Shown: positions 21,501 through 33,400 of the stretch, piece by piece
Layout of the letters: each line of letters starts with the position of its first letter
Position numbering within the stretch: the first letter of the stretch is position 1
From: Branchiostoma belcheri
Lineage: Eukaryota; Chordata; Leptocardii; Amphioxiformes; Branchiostomatidae
Reading direction: 5' to 3'
NCBI RefSeq assembly: GCF_001625305.1
Contig: NW_017804209.1
Location: forward strand, 126,558-190,557
Length of the DNA: 64,000 nucleotides
Translations under genes and position numbers: made by a program
The notes under the pieces: generated by a model
The model's database searches: none
The model's input: only the letters and a program-made list of their open reading frames with translations
What the model was told of the DNA's origin: nothing

Positions 21501-24500
21501 TTTCCAAAAAAAAGTTTTTCACTTGAAATTTTTCACTTTTCAAAAAACTAAAAATTTTTTTCACCAAAAATTTTTTGACTAAAAATTTTTTTCACTAAAC
21601 ATTTTTCTTACTAAAAATTTTTTTTACTAAAAATTTGTTCACTGAAAAATTGTTTCACTTTAAAAAAGAATTTTCACAATAAATTTTTCTCTATTTTCAC
21701 TTTAAAAACTTCTTTTCAAAGAAAATTTCTTATTTCCAACAGATTGGGATCAAGCTGATGGGGCCGCGGCGAAAGATGACGTCAGCGATCGCCCGTTACC
21801 ACAGCCATGCCCGGTTACACATGACGGGACCGGAGCACGCCTACGCAGACAAGCTGGAGTCCGAGATGCAGGAGATGGCCATGCAGCTGCACAGGGTACA
21901 GTAGCAGTAGTACTGTAGTAGTCGTAGTCTTAGTAGTAGCATTAGTAGCACAGTAGTCGTAGTAGTAGTAGTAGTAGTAGCAGAAGCAGCAGTAGTAGTA
22001 GTAGTAGTTACTGTAGTAGTAGCAGTAGTTGTAGTAGTACATGTGTAGTAGTTACAGTACTAGTTAGTACACATGACGGGGCCGGAGCACGCATACGCTG
22101 ACAAGCTGGAGAGCGAGATGCAGGAAATGGCCATGCAGCTACACAGGGTACGGTAGTACAGGGCTCAAAATTAACTTAAGGGTGTCCCGACGGCCACTGA
22201 CCATTAGAATTTAGGCCCGGACAACTAGAAAGTCACTTTGGGACATTTTTGGGACAATAGAAAAATAATCAACATCAGAATGTCAGCCCTTCTTTTGTTG
22301 GTCAGTCATGCAGTCCAGGTTTTGGCTCTAGAAAAGCACCCCAAATTTCTTGTGTTCTTTGCAATTTTACCACACCTACAAGTCAGAACATAAGCAAAAT
22401 AATGTTGACTTCGAGTTAAAGTCATATAATACTTCCCGAAAAACAGGTTGGGACAGTTCATGCTCACTTCAGGACAACTGAAATTTATTTTTTAGCTGGG
22501 ACAATAGGAAGAAAAGTTAATTTTGAAGCCTGGTAGTAGTTCTACATTTCCGGCTGTGGATGCACAAAGGACATGCACGCTACTGGAAGAAAGGGTCGCA
22601 GTGTCTTGGACTAGGCAAATTTCCAGGGCCATTATAAACAAGCGTAGATAACATAGCATCTGTTTTCTCTCTGTCACAGGTGTATGCGCAGGCAGAACAG
22701 CTGAAGGAGCAGGTGCTACAGGAACGAGAGCTGAGGGGCGTGGTCGAGGGCTGCCTCATGGAGGACAAGGCTGCCTGGCATCGCGTCAGACAGGTGGGTG
22801 GGAAGATTTTATAATAACATGTACAATGTAACCTGAAAATATTCTGTACATTGCAGTTACTAAGTACAGGCTGAGTAAAGGACTGACTGAACTATTGGGA
22901 CTACCTTCAAAATTTTAAGCTGAACTATATCAACCTTGTTGATGGAACGAAAAAAATGGATTATATTTTAGTCGATTATGTGCTTAACCAACACAGATAA
23001 ACTTCTAAGCTACATACGTAGCTGCTTGTTTATTGATAACGCACCAGTATTGGCAGGGCTCGAAATTAAAGGTGGTCCAGTGGCCACTAAAATTTAGGCT
23101 GGGACAACTAACACTTTTGGGACAATAGAAAAATATCAACATTATTCAGAACGTCAGCCCTACTTTTGTTTATCAGGTACATGTCCCGGCTTTTGAATCT
23201 GAAAATTTCCCCCCAAATTTCCTGTCTACACAGCAATTATAGTGCACCTGGGAGTGAACATAAGCAAAACAAAGACAGTTAGTTGACTTCAAGTTGAAGT
23301 CATACAATACTTCCGGGTAATTCCTGAAAAACAGGTTGGGACAGTTCATCCTAACTTCGGGACAATTGAAATTTATTTTTGGGGCAGTGCTGGGACAATG
23401 GGAAGAAAATTTAATTTTGAGGCCTGAATGATTGGATCCTATGATCTTGCCGGCGCAGGTTGCCACGGAGACTCGTGAGCTGTGTAGCGACGTGCGACTG
23501 CTGGTTCACCAGGTCAGGATGTGTCAGGACGAGTTCTCCAGAAAACTTCTGCCAGAGGCCGACAGTGGTGAGCTTTTATGTTCAAACTTCGCAGAACATT
23601 ATGAAAGTCCATCTGTGTTCAAATTGGTAGTTACATGTTCAAAGTTAAAACCTTTGGTCCAACATAATAAAGTTCTCTCACCTAGAGCTTTCGACCAGTC
23701 ACTCTGGTCTTCCTCAGTAGACTGACCTAGTGAGACTTGTCACGTAGCTTTTCTGAAGTGTGACGTCAGCTACTGAAGATGACCAGAGTGACTGCAGTGG
23801 TCGAAATCTCTAGTTGAGAGAACTTAATTTTGTTGGATATAAAGTTTTAACTTTAATACAACACAGCACATTTTTTTCCTCTATATCTTTTTCTTTCCCA
23901 AACAAATAAGGTCAGTGGCCTGCATGAACCCAATTGCTGTCACCATTGTAACTGGTGCTGTAGCAGACACCCTGTGGTTTTGGGGTTGCATTATGCAGCA
24001 AGTTGTAGGACAGAGTTCGAAGGAGCTGCTCACCATGTGTTTGTGCAACATCATGTCTGTGCAACTTCATGTCTGTTCAACTTTATGTCTGTTCAACATC
24101 ATGATACTGGCTCATGGAGGCATATGAATATTTGTCAAAAGCTAAATAGTATTGAAGTTGAACACAACTAAGGAATGTCAATGTAAGATTGTCACATTGC
24201 TGTTGGTTTTACCTTTTTCAGCCCAGCCTCCTGATGATCGGTACATCCACCCCAGTCCTGCAGGAACAGGACAGCCTGCTAACAACGACAACAGGTTCCC
24301 GGGTAAGTCTGACGGTCACTTAACAAGGCAAGCAGGGGTGGCAGATTTCACCCCCTTACCCATACTGCTTTGTTAACCTCCCAGTCAAACAGGCAAAAGT
24401 TGAGTACTGAAGGTGTATGCCAGTGCTGTATCATGAAAACAGATGAGCCAAAAATTATCACTCATTTGGAAATGAAATTTTCTCAACTTCTGACTGATTC

Positions 24501-25016
24501 TCTCTAGTTGAGGCGCATGGATATACGAGGCTTTAAAACTTTACAAATTTATAATATTTATTTATGCAAGGCTTTATGATTATAATTCTGTATGAGCTTT
24601 ACTTTTTTTCAAAAGTGTTGACTAGTTCTGCCTTTACATTGTAGCGATGCTGGAGAAGAGTGGTGGATGTCCATATTGTCTAATACATGTTTGTAGTATG
24701 TAACTGTCTATGGGTGATGTTAACCTAGATATAACCGTCATGAAGGTACAATCTTTATTTTTCTGCAGAAGATGCCCCCTCCCCAGAAGACGGTGACCCG
24801 GGCGCCGACCCTGCCCCGCTGTTGCCGCGGGTTACGCTGATCTCGAGCGGCCAGCTGCGGGAGATGGGGGCCGCGGAGCTGCAGAAGACCATGTCAGAGT
24901 TCATGGGTCAAATGGACGTGATCGTGGGGAGGGCCATGGGGGGCATGGAGCAGCTGCTGGGACCACACCAGCTGTCAGGGTCACCCGGGTCATCAGGGTC
25001 ATCCAAGTCTGGGTGA
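15511..25016 (+). CDS. ANKS3: Ankyrin repeat and SAM domain protein 3
   Basis: A ciliary/nephronophthisis-module scaffold in vertebrates. Exons: 15511-15525 (MEADQ, tentative), 16595-16821, 17251-17348, 17760-17909, 18429-18661, 19184-19396, 19989-20150, 20653-20775, 21236-21367, 21743-21895, 22680-22793, 23459-23567, 24222-24302 and 24769-25016. All junctions fit GT-AG and phases agree. Ankyrin repeats include GSWTPLMYACYIGHDNIV, GQTPLILAASCGNESVAYFL and LTPLCLAAGEGHEIIV. Next come DLSSSDE, PSIRDGPAEFARKTGI and SGYVTF, shared with vertebrate ANKS3. The SAM domain spans two exons (LLELLNNIQCAKYHPVF to KLMGPRRKMTSAIARYH) and is followed by a coiled coil. The first half of ankyrin repeat 1 is missing; its exon may be in the N gap at 15931. 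Modelled length is about 685 residues (human 656). Confidence 0.9.
15931..15950. other. Assembly gap (20 N)
   Basis: Twenty N bases in the first ANKS3 intron. Vertebrate ANKS3 has about 40 residues, including the start of ankyrin repeat 1, that are not encoded in the visible sequence between 15525 and 16595. The gap may hide that exon. Confidence 0.95.
16396..16450 (+). pseudogene. Partial duplicate of ANKS3 ankyrin exon start, with acceptor
   Basis: This repeats 16595-16649 with few differences, including the preceding TCAG acceptor. It encodes DVDKKNHGSWTPLMYACY and then meets TTT TAG in frame. Use of this upstream acceptor would end translation early, so it is either silent or a poison exon. 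A Penelope-like 3' sequence (CTGAAACGTCTGAC...) lies between the copies. Confidence 0.8.
21470..21735. repeat. A/T-rich degenerate tandem repeat upstream of the SAM exon
   Basis: Units of about 16-19 bp like TTTTTCACTAAAAA recur with drift through the intron up to the acceptor of the exon at 21743. The run can pair with itself extensively in RNA. No protein is encoded. Confidence 0.7.
21897..22062. repeat. (GTA)n microsatellite
   Basis: Imperfect GTA/GTAGCA repeats begin right after the ANKS3 SAM exon donor and end just before a duplicated exon tail at 22068. Confidence 0.85.
22068..22152 (+). pseudogene. Duplicate of the 3' part of the ANKS3 SAM exon with donor
   Basis: The segment repeats 21819-21901: the codons for HMTGPEHAYADKLESEMQEM through HR plus the donor AGG|GTAC. 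Differences are mostly third-base. There is no acceptor, so it would be used only as an extension through the GTA repeat. Confidence 0.8.
22162..22532. mobile_element. Short TIR element in ANKS3 intron, copy 1
   Basis: Termini GGGCTCAAAATTAAC and GTTAATTTTGAAGCC are imperfect inverted repeats. The body matches 23056-23428 (shared TTTAGGC, TTTGGGACAATAG, ACAGGTTGGGACAGTTCAT). Non-coding and non-autonomous. Confidence 0.6.
23056..23428. mobile_element. Short TIR element in ANKS3 intron, copy 2
   Basis: Second copy of the element at 22162-22532, with ends GGGCTCGAAATTAA and TTAATTTTGAGGCC. It sits just upstream of the exon at 23459, about 30 bp from the acceptor. Confidence 0.6.
23642..23862. 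repeat. Foldback element with hammerhead-like halves
   Basis: The arms pair TAAAGTTCTCTCACCTAGAG with TCTCTAGTTGAGAGAACTTA and GACCAGTCACTCTGGTC with GACCAGAGTGACTGCAGTGG. Each arm, read outward, contains CTGA(G/A)GA, a stem and GAAA, but lacks the GTC cleavage triplet. It lies in an ANKS3 intron and resembles inverted Penelope terminal sequence. Confidence 0.6.
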
Positions 25017-25600
25017 CCTGGGTCCCCTGGGTCATGGGTCAGCCAGGTCATGGGTCACCCGGGTCATCAGGGTCATCCAAGTGTGGGTGATGGGTCACCC
25101 AGGTCCAGCGGGTCATCCAAGTCTGGGTGATGGGTTGCCTGGGTTGTCCAGATCTGGGTGATTTTAGCAACACTGGGTCTTCAAATTTCTCACACTGGGT
25201 CACCTTGGTCATAACATAAAACATGTCACCTTGGTCAAGTGGGTCCTCCAAGTCTGGGTGATTTTTCTTTCACATTTCAACAGTATATACTGGGTTGTCT
25301 GGGTAGTTTGACTCTGGATAACCTGGGTCGAGTCGGTCCTCCAAATCTGGGTGATTTTAATCCTTTGCACTTCAGCTGAAAACACTTGGTAACCTGGGTC
25401 CAGTGGGTCATCCAAGTCTGGATGATGGTTTCTTAGCATTTTAGCAATAGTTATTAACTAAATACAATAAAAACTGGGTTGCCTGGGTCTTCAAAGTCTG
25501 GGTGATTTTTTCCTCACATTCCAGCAGGAGTTAAATGCTGGGTCATCTGAATTACATGTAAGTGGGTCATACAAGTCTGGGTGATGATTCCTTCACATTT
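24960..25600. repeat. Minisatellite overlapping the ANKS3 C-terminus and 3' UTR
   Basis: Degenerate units of GGGTCATCCAAGTCTGGGTG repeat from the last ANKS3 codons (SGSPGSSGSSKSG) through about 640 bp. The final coding residues and the stop (TGA within GGGTGA) are therefore part of the repeat. An AATAAA at 25466 lies inside the array. Confidence 0.8.
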
Positions 25601-26234
25601 CTGTGTTACAGCTGTGTATCATTAACACCTTACATGCAGAGTTTCAACTCTAGAGTGCCTTATCTTGAGTTCAGTACCATAGCAAATGTCCGCATTTTCA
25701 CCCCTTGCATACTTGATACATGTATTTTGAAAAACATATCTAGTTTTTGAACAAAAACGTACTCACTACCAATAGCCATCTGAATAATCAATTATTAAGC
25801 AGATCTTTTCCCCTAGTTTTACACTGACTTAATTATAGATATAGTTGCTGCCTAAAAATGGCATACCAAAGACTTTTGTGTTTGATAATAGAAGGTTTAC
25901 TTAAAGGAGCACGTCGGCAGAACGTAATAAACCTGCGCGAAACCCGTAATGTATTGTGCATAGCACTTCAGCAGAATGTAACAGTCTCATACAAGGTCGT
26001 ATTCGCTTATATAAGGTTAAAATTTCGACAGTAGTTTCCAAATGTTGTGTCAGAAAAGATGTTTTTGTACATTTGAAAACTGATGAAAAAGCATTCCAAT
26101 AGTACCACTATAATTGTACCTACAGATGTCCTTCCAGTCTTATACATGTACAAACTAAATGATCACAGTCAAAGATCTGTTGCTGCCAGGGGCAAATTTA
26201 CATAGATGTAATCTCTTTTTCTGTTTTAAGCCCT
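25601..26234. other. No gene recognised
   Basis: AT-rich sequence after the ANKS3 minisatellite. No exon, inverted repeat or RNA gene is evident. Confidence 0.4.
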
Positions 26235-26357
26235 CCTTAAAAGTAGCCTGGATTCCATCCTGGTTAGTTTACGTCCGCTCCCACAGTCAACCATGGTGGT
26301 AGCGACTGTGGGAGCGGACGTAAACTAACCAGGATGGAACCCAGGCTACCTTAAAAG
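26235..26357. repeat. Foldback element with 50-bp arms
   Basis: CTTAAAAGTAGCCTGG... pairs with ...CCAGGCTACCTTAAAAG, through TTAGTTTACGTCCGCTCCCA and its complement, around a short loop AACCATGGTGGTAGC. The motif AGCCTGG/CCAGGCT also ends the element at 34531-34835. Confidence 0.85.
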
Positions 26358-27337
26358 AGTACATGTACATCAATCAGGTTTGCCGCCAGGAGTGTGATTT
26401 AGTCAGGCTATCCTGCTGGTTACATGTTTAGAAGTTTGTTTTTAAATTTCCTGTAGGGGAGAAAGTGTTGCAAAACAGAGTGGATGATGATGATGATGAT
26501 AACATTGTGTTGATCACAATTATAAAAAGTGGACGTTTCTAGACTAAGTAACGCTGAAGAGTGATTTTGTAACACTCAAAATGTCCCCTAGTAATCTTTG
26601 TATTTTACCCAGTAGCACTATAAAAGTTTGAATTGTCTAATAGGACAATGCAAGGAGAAATGTTGTTTTAGGTGCAACTGGTCTTAACGAGAATAGATGT
26701 TAGTTCCGTTTGTTGGAATATGTTAGAATCTAGTTGTAAGTATTTATGTGGTACCGACGCCAATGGTGCCTTTTATAGACCTCAACATCACACATGTTGC
26801 AATAATATAGAAGGACTGAAAGTTGTCAAGAGAAAAAGATATGCTGTCATGATAGTACTGGAAGTTTGTTTACTCTAGCAGTGGTTTTGTTTCGCAGTAG
26901 GAAACAAAAGAGGTTTCTGGAGTTTCGATACTTTAGTTTGAACAATTTTGTATTACATTTGACATACATGTAAATATCTGTGGTGTCATTGTCGTCACTG
27001 CAGAAAACGTGTAAATGAAACCACTGCAAGAGGTTCAGGAAGTAGTGTTGTAGTTGGAGAGGCAAGAAAACATTGTGTTATTAACTGCACATGCATCTTG
27101 GCTTTTCCCTAGGTTAGAGCACAGGACAAGATTACAAATTGTTATAGTGCTAAATAAAGTCAATGTTATACATGTACCATTTAAGCAGAATTATCGTGCC
27201 TGTGTCAGTATTCCACGAATAGTAGTATTTCACCAGAAGTGGGGCCACCCCAGAGGAGCTGTCCAAATTTTCATGCAATACACTTGAAAAAAAAAACATT
27301 GAACGACTGTTCTTTGCCAGATTTGTGAGATGGATGA

Positions 27338-27716
27338 ATGAAAGTGAGTGAGTGAGTGAGTGAGTGAGAGTGAGTGAGAGAGTGGTTGAGTGAGAGTGTG
27401 TGAGTGAGTGAGAGTGTGTGTGTGTGAGTGAGAGTGAGTGAGTGAGTGAGTGAGTGGGTGTGTGGGTGAGTGAGAGTGAGTGGGTGGGTGTGGGTGAGTG
27501 AGTGAGAGTGTGTGAGTGATTGAGAGTGGGTGATTGAGAGTGGGTGAGTGATTGAGAGTGGGTGGGTGAGTGAGTGGGTGAGTGAGAGTGGGTGAGTGAG
27601 TGTGGGTGAGTGAGTGAGAGTGGGTGAGTGAGTGGGTGGGTGAGAGTGAGATTGGGTAGGTGAGTGAGAGTGAATGAGTGGGTGAGTGAGTGAGAGTGAG
27701 TGAATGAGTCTGAGTA
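27338..27716. repeat. (GAGT)n/(GGGT)n tetranucleotide repeat
   Basis: About 380 bp of GAGT with GGGT and GTGT variants. The 260-residue open frame on the minus strand here (a Thr-His-Ser-Leu repeat) is only a translation of the simple repeat. Confidence 0.95.
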
Positions 27717-28176
27717 AAAAGGCCTGACATGATTATTAATTGGGAATAGAAACCTTCTTGTGCTGCCAATTGATAGGACCTACATGTACATATATAGAAT
27801 ATATAGAATGTCACTTCTACCTTTCTGTTGACCTCGATTCGGGGTCGTCCGGACCAGTCTTGTATATTGTACAAAGATCTAAAGTCTGTTGATGAATAAC
27901 CATGAGTACGCAGAACTGAGCGCGTGAGGCTAGCGGCGGAGGTTTCCAGGATAATTGTCTGGGAGGCGGGGTCCAGGCTTGGGGACGTCCGCTTGCGTAC
28001 GCGTGTGTACATGAATATGTACGTACGCCTACATGTGCACGTACAATGTACCCGGCTGTTATATTTTTATCAGCCCACGCACAGGTTTACGGCGGCGATT
28101 TAGCCATCCTCATGAAGTTTAAGTTTTTAAGAGTATGCCTTATATGTAAGTGCGTTAAAAAACGCAGTGAAAATAT

Positions 28177-28379
28177 GTATGGTTAATATATTTTCCAAGC
28201 AGAGGTTTGGGTTTGGGGTTATTTTTGGCGTGTTTGTAGGATTTTTTATCGGGGTTTCTCTTTTGCACTGTTTTTTTTTTTTACCCAACCCAACTTGGGT
28301 TGGAAACCCCGATTAAAAATCCTACAAACACGCCAAAAATAACCCCAAACCTCTCTGCTTGGAGAGTATGGTTAATATG
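28177..28379. mobile_element. Foldback element flanked by a 13-bp direct repeat
   Basis: Arms CCAAGCAGAGGTTTGGG and CCAAACCTCTCTGCTTGG enclose a near-perfect palindrome (28195-28362) with a T-rich loop. The flanks gtatggttaatat at 28177-28189 and 28366-28378 are identical, consistent with a target duplication. Non-coding. Confidence 0.75.
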
Positions 28380-28969
28380 CTTTGCACTCACACCGCGACC
28401 TCGGTCGGGTATTTTGTCTATATTAGTTGCCGTTGACCTCCCTTTCCGGTATGCTGCTGGGATTCTTCCTTGTGTTTAAAGAAAGAAAAAGGAAAATAGC
28501 AGTTTCTCAATTTTTCTGTCGCACAATTCTTGCTATGTCCTGATCACGTAAAAAATCAAGAGAGCAAACAGCATAAAAAGTACGTAGTAGAAAACCCTTT
28601 TAACTAGGGACCCTTAAGGAACCCTTAAGTTAACTAAGGACCCTTAAGGAAAATGTACATTGCTTGTTTGTGCCCCAACCAATCAATATTACATAATAAG
28701 TTTAGGGTTTTCAGTTTGCTTTCCCATCTCGTTCATTCTTTGAAAACAGACATAAGCCTGAATGTGCTGATGTCATTCTCAAAGTCAGAATTCTAACAGC
28801 GTATACTGCGTTAAGGCTTGGTTTAACAACAGGTTAGAATAAGAGCTTTTGATGGTAGTCTTAAATCAAAAATAATTCAACTATGTGAATGGAAAAAAAA
28901 CCTCTAACCTCCAAATGCGTTATTTTTATTATGTATATATATGTACTTAATTAATCAGATTGAAATAGG

Positions 28970-29126
28970 TTAAGTTTTTATGATTGTTATTGTATTTCAT
29001 ATTGTATTGAAATTATGTGCCCTTTGTGTTTTGTCCTTATATGTTGACTCTCTAATATCAACTTTGCTGCCTTGAGAGTCAGTGTAATGTCTTGTTGCAT
29101 TTTCAATAAATAAATAAATAAAAAAC
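28970..29126 (+). mobile_element. LINE 3' tail
   Basis: The sequence ends TTGCATTTTCAATAAATAAA with further ATAA units, the simple repeat tail typical of CR1/L2-like LINE 3' ends. It is preceded by the stretch TTGCTGCCTTGAGAGTCAG. No coding part was found. Confidence 0.45.
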
Positions 29127-29681
29127 ATTTGAAAGCTGTCCTTTCGCAGAAAATATGTAGGAAAAATAAATAATCTGCTTCAGCCCTTTGTTGAATAGTA
29201 ATGATGGTCCGGCCAGACTTCCTTTCTTTTCATTTCCAAATGGTCTTCGTCACCTCGGGCGACAGTTGACATGGCTATATGCGGGTCAGGAAGTTGGAGA
29301 GACCGTTCCCAGAACAATCGCCATGTTTGCAGCGTCCGCAGAACACACCGGGAGCACAGTACAGGTGCGTGGATATGTGAGGCTGTACACATAATCCGGC
29401 AGCGGCTACAAGTTTTTAAACTGCACAGTAGTCAAATCACCAGTTTTTTTACAGCTTTGGAGGATTCTGTTACTGTTACTACGGTGAACCAGATCAATCG
29501 AGGCTCAAGACAATTTTCGTGTACTATAGGAAGACCGCATTTGAAAAGGCAAGACTGACTTCAGCTCGCATCTTACCTTACCTAGTATTGGTAGAAACCG
29601 TGCCACGCGTTTAATCATTCGGTTGCCTGCATCTACAATTTTTGGTCAGGCTAACCTGTACCGGACAGTGTTGGCTCGACA

Positions 29682-30429
29682 ATGTCGGGACTTGTTTTGT
29701 TACTTGTGTTCGCGCCTCGTCTTGTCGGCTGTTTGTCGTGTGTTGATCTTGGATGCTGTGACGCCAGCGGTGGCGATCCTCCCACGACGATCAACTGCAC
29801 CACGGCCGGACATCTTCGAGGAATTTCCACCGCCTTGCCCGACCGTCTGAAGGTCCTGGTCCTGGAGTATCAGATCATCAGAGTTATCAAGCGTCTGGAC
29901 CTGCCCTATCTGCCCGACCTCAGGCTTCTGGCCATCAAGAACAGCCGGCTCGCTGCGGTGCACGCAGGTTACAACTTGTTCTTTATTTATTGCTCATCAT
30001 TTTGCAAATGTACAACAGCAGGAGGAGCAGAAGCGCATCCCCTTGAATTAGGTACAATTTGTCACATTATTTGAAAAACAGCGTTCACATTGAAAAACAA
30101 TACATCTAAACTAACATATATACAAAAGACACATATAAAAATTATTTACAACATATATGCACAAAGTTGCCTGGTCAGGCTATGCAAGGTCCAGTGTAGG
30201 TTTAAGGTAGGTTATTGTAGAGTCTAATGGTGTAGTGCAGGAAGGACTGTTGCAGCCGTTTGGTTCTTGCATGGGGAACAGGTTTCAGGCTTTACTCAGA
30301 ACTTCGTCACCAAAAGTGGTCGTTTTGTAGTAATTAATCTTTTCGAATTCAATTTATTTGACGATTATTCTACTCATGTCCTATCGTGTACCGAACAAGC
30401 TTTTGAGTTTAAATAAAGGCTTACTACTT

Positions 30430-30477
<48 letters not shown>

Positions 30478-33400
30478 GTAGTAATTCTAAGGGATAGGGG
30501 TTGGGACTTGCGCTCGTTGAATTCCATTTACTAAACCCCAATTAGTTTGTTTCGATTTTGTATATTTATTTATTTGTCCATGTAATTACCACATCTCTGT
30601 TTAACCATTTTGTGTAGATGGCGCCGAACTTGAGTGCGAAGTCATCTTGTATGTAGTAAATTTTATGTTTTTGCTCTTCTAATTTAAAAATAACGCAGGT
30701 TCCTTCGAGTCGGTACCGAATGTGACGACCCTCGACTTAAGCGCCAACAAAATCCGGACGCTCGAGGCAGGGACATTCGCGGGACTGCAGAAGCTCAGAA
30801 CTCTGAATCTGGCGGTAAACTCCATCTATTCCGTCGACAACGGCACGTTTGTTGAGTTGCGTGAGCTCCGAACCCTGGACCTTTCAGGCAACTGTCTCCC
30901 CCGCATCCCTGCAGACATCTGGATGCTCAGGTCTGTCACGGAGGTCAACCTGGTCTTTAACCTTATCCTCCGGGCGCCTCTGGAAGATATGCGGAACTTT
31001 GAGCGCGCCGCCGCCGAAGGCATGACACTGGACGGAGCCGAAGAGCATGGAAACTGCGACTGCACACTGCGTGAAATAAGACACTTGATGAAGAGAAACA
31101 AGCGCCTGCGCTGGTCCATCCGGTGTACTGACGCAAACGGACAGCGAAAGTACCTGAGCACCATTCCGCTAGACAGCCTTTCTTGCGAACCACCTGAGGT
31201 ATCTGTCATCCCGACCACACAAGTTGCTGGTGCACAAGGGACAGCTAGCTTCACTTGTAGGGCAGAATGTAAGGAACAACTCCACTTCTCGTGGCTCCTA
31301 CCCAACGGGAAGGAACATCCATCCTCATATGAACACTCGAGACCGTACACCAGTGCAAGGGTGCAACAATGCAAGGGCTACAACGTGAGAACCTACGAGA
31401 AGCGGACGGTGTGCTACTCCGTGTTCACCGTCACTATTAGCTCAGCGAATGGCGACGGAAGTGACGTATTCGGGACGTACACGTGCAGGGTGACAGGAGA
31501 ACACACGCACAACGCGTCTGCCTCTGCCGTCCTGACCACGCGTCATACGCAGGTACCAGTCGTTTTGTTTGTTCCGATTTTATTGTTCGCAGCTATTTAA
31601 AATATACACATACTAAAGAATAAAAGGAAAAACAGTGTGCGAGAAGGGGGTGGGTATGTTGAGCCCGCATCATTTACACTTAACAACTACATGTAATAAC
31701 CATGATGCTATAATGATAACAAACGAACTTAACGAAAACAAAGATATTGCAAACTAATAATAATGATAAAAATGATACTATCTTGATAAAAAATGAACTT
31801 AACGGAAAATGAAATTAACGGAACAAAGATATCGCAATACTATTATAGATGCTTGAACAAAACAGTTGACAATGACGAAGAGAATTTAACGGAGCGAACA
31901 AAAATATGCTAGAAATTAATACTGAAATATTACAGGAATGATAAAAACCTAGTTTTAACCATAATGTAATTACGGTACTAGTATAACTTTAACAGGACGT
32001 CATATTACAGGATTGGACAACCCCTCAACAACACACTACGGCAACACCTCATAACCCTACCGAAGGGCAGGATACAAACGCCACAACACCGGACAATAAG
32101 ACCATCGTTTTGGTCTCGGAAAGAACTCCTGGAAAGTCCGCCGAAAGACCGGTTAGCGCTTCGGTCTACGTTGTAGTGGCGAGTGTCATCGTCGTCTGTG
32201 TGACTTTGGTTGTCGTCACGGCGGTTAGAAAGGTGAGAACGCGAAGGGAAAAACGCGAGAAGAACGGTCAAACCAGAGATGTCAATCAGACGCCAAACAA
32301 CGAAGAAGATACCAGGACTTACGAAAACGACAACCAGTTCTTCAACGAGGGAGATCCTGGAAACAGAGTCGTCTATGAAAACGACAACCAATTTTCAAAC
32401 GAGGAAACTTTCGGAAGACAAACGTATGAAAATAACGACCAATTTTCAAATGAAGAAGCCGAGGAGCAAAAACCTTACGAAAACGACGCCCAATTTTCCA
32501 ACGAGGAAACTTTCGGAAGAACAACTTATGAAAATGACGACCAATTTCCAAATGAAGAAGTCAAAAAACAACCTTACGAAAACGACGACCAATTTTCAAA
32601 CGAAGAAACTTTCGGAAGAACAACTTATGAAAATGACGACCAATTTCCAAATGAAGAAGCCAAGGAACAACCTTATGAAAACGATGACCAATTCTCTGAC
32701 GACGAAGAAACCGGACATATCTATGACAACAACGATGAACTCTCAGGCCGGGACAGAATTACTTCAAGACAGAAGAAGAGAGCAAGGGACGCTGATGAAG
32801 CAAGGCCTTCTCGGCCAAGACGCATCAACCGCAGGAAATTAAGACCCTCCATGTGTAAAATCACCGTTCAGCATGAAGATATCGAGGAAAGGCATTATGA
32901 CAACCGTACACAAGAGAGTGGCCGGGTCACAACAAGGTCTGTGGGGAGTCACACGGGCACTAAGGTCTTACAACATGCAACGTCTCAAGTTATATCGTTT
33001 TATGACAACGAGAAACCTGCCAACAACATCAGAGGCACGGCTGTCTTTGTGGCAACAGAAGCGTCTGAAGCAGGATTCGGACATTACGACAATGAAGTAC
33101 AAAACAGAAACGGGATCGCCACAAGATCCAAAAACACCAGTCAGACAAATGAAAGCGACTACGTGACTAGATCGTGCATTATTGCAGCCGAACCAAAGGC
33201 CAGGGAATCCGCCGGTGCTAAACTCTGCGATAACGTTGCGTTCACGGCATCCCGTGCTCACCCGATGGGGGATTATGACAACGAGGGGAGTTCCATTCGT
33301 TTCGCAGAATCTTCGCAAAGATGTGCTGCTGACAAACCACAATCCGATTCGCGCACTGGATGCCATGTGAGGCGGGAAGACTCGGGCATCCGTGTCCAAG

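Noticed and set aside
23690-23815. Active hammerhead ribozymes in the ANKS3 foldback
   Set aside because: CTGANGA and GAAA are present but the GTC cleavage triplet is lacking on both arms.
27230-28012. 260-residue minus-strand open frame rich in Thr-His-Ser-Leu
   Set aside because: It is a translation of the GAGT/GGGT tetranucleotide repeat, without start context, splice sites or a domain.
30826-31374. 182-residue minus-strand frame antisense to the LRR-Ig exon
   Set aside because: It is an antisense shadow of a coding exon with strong sense-strand domain evidence.
32279-32842. 187-residue Lys/Thr-rich plus frame
   Set aside because: It is the shifted reading of the YEND repeat exon; the other frame joins to the receptor with correct splice phases.
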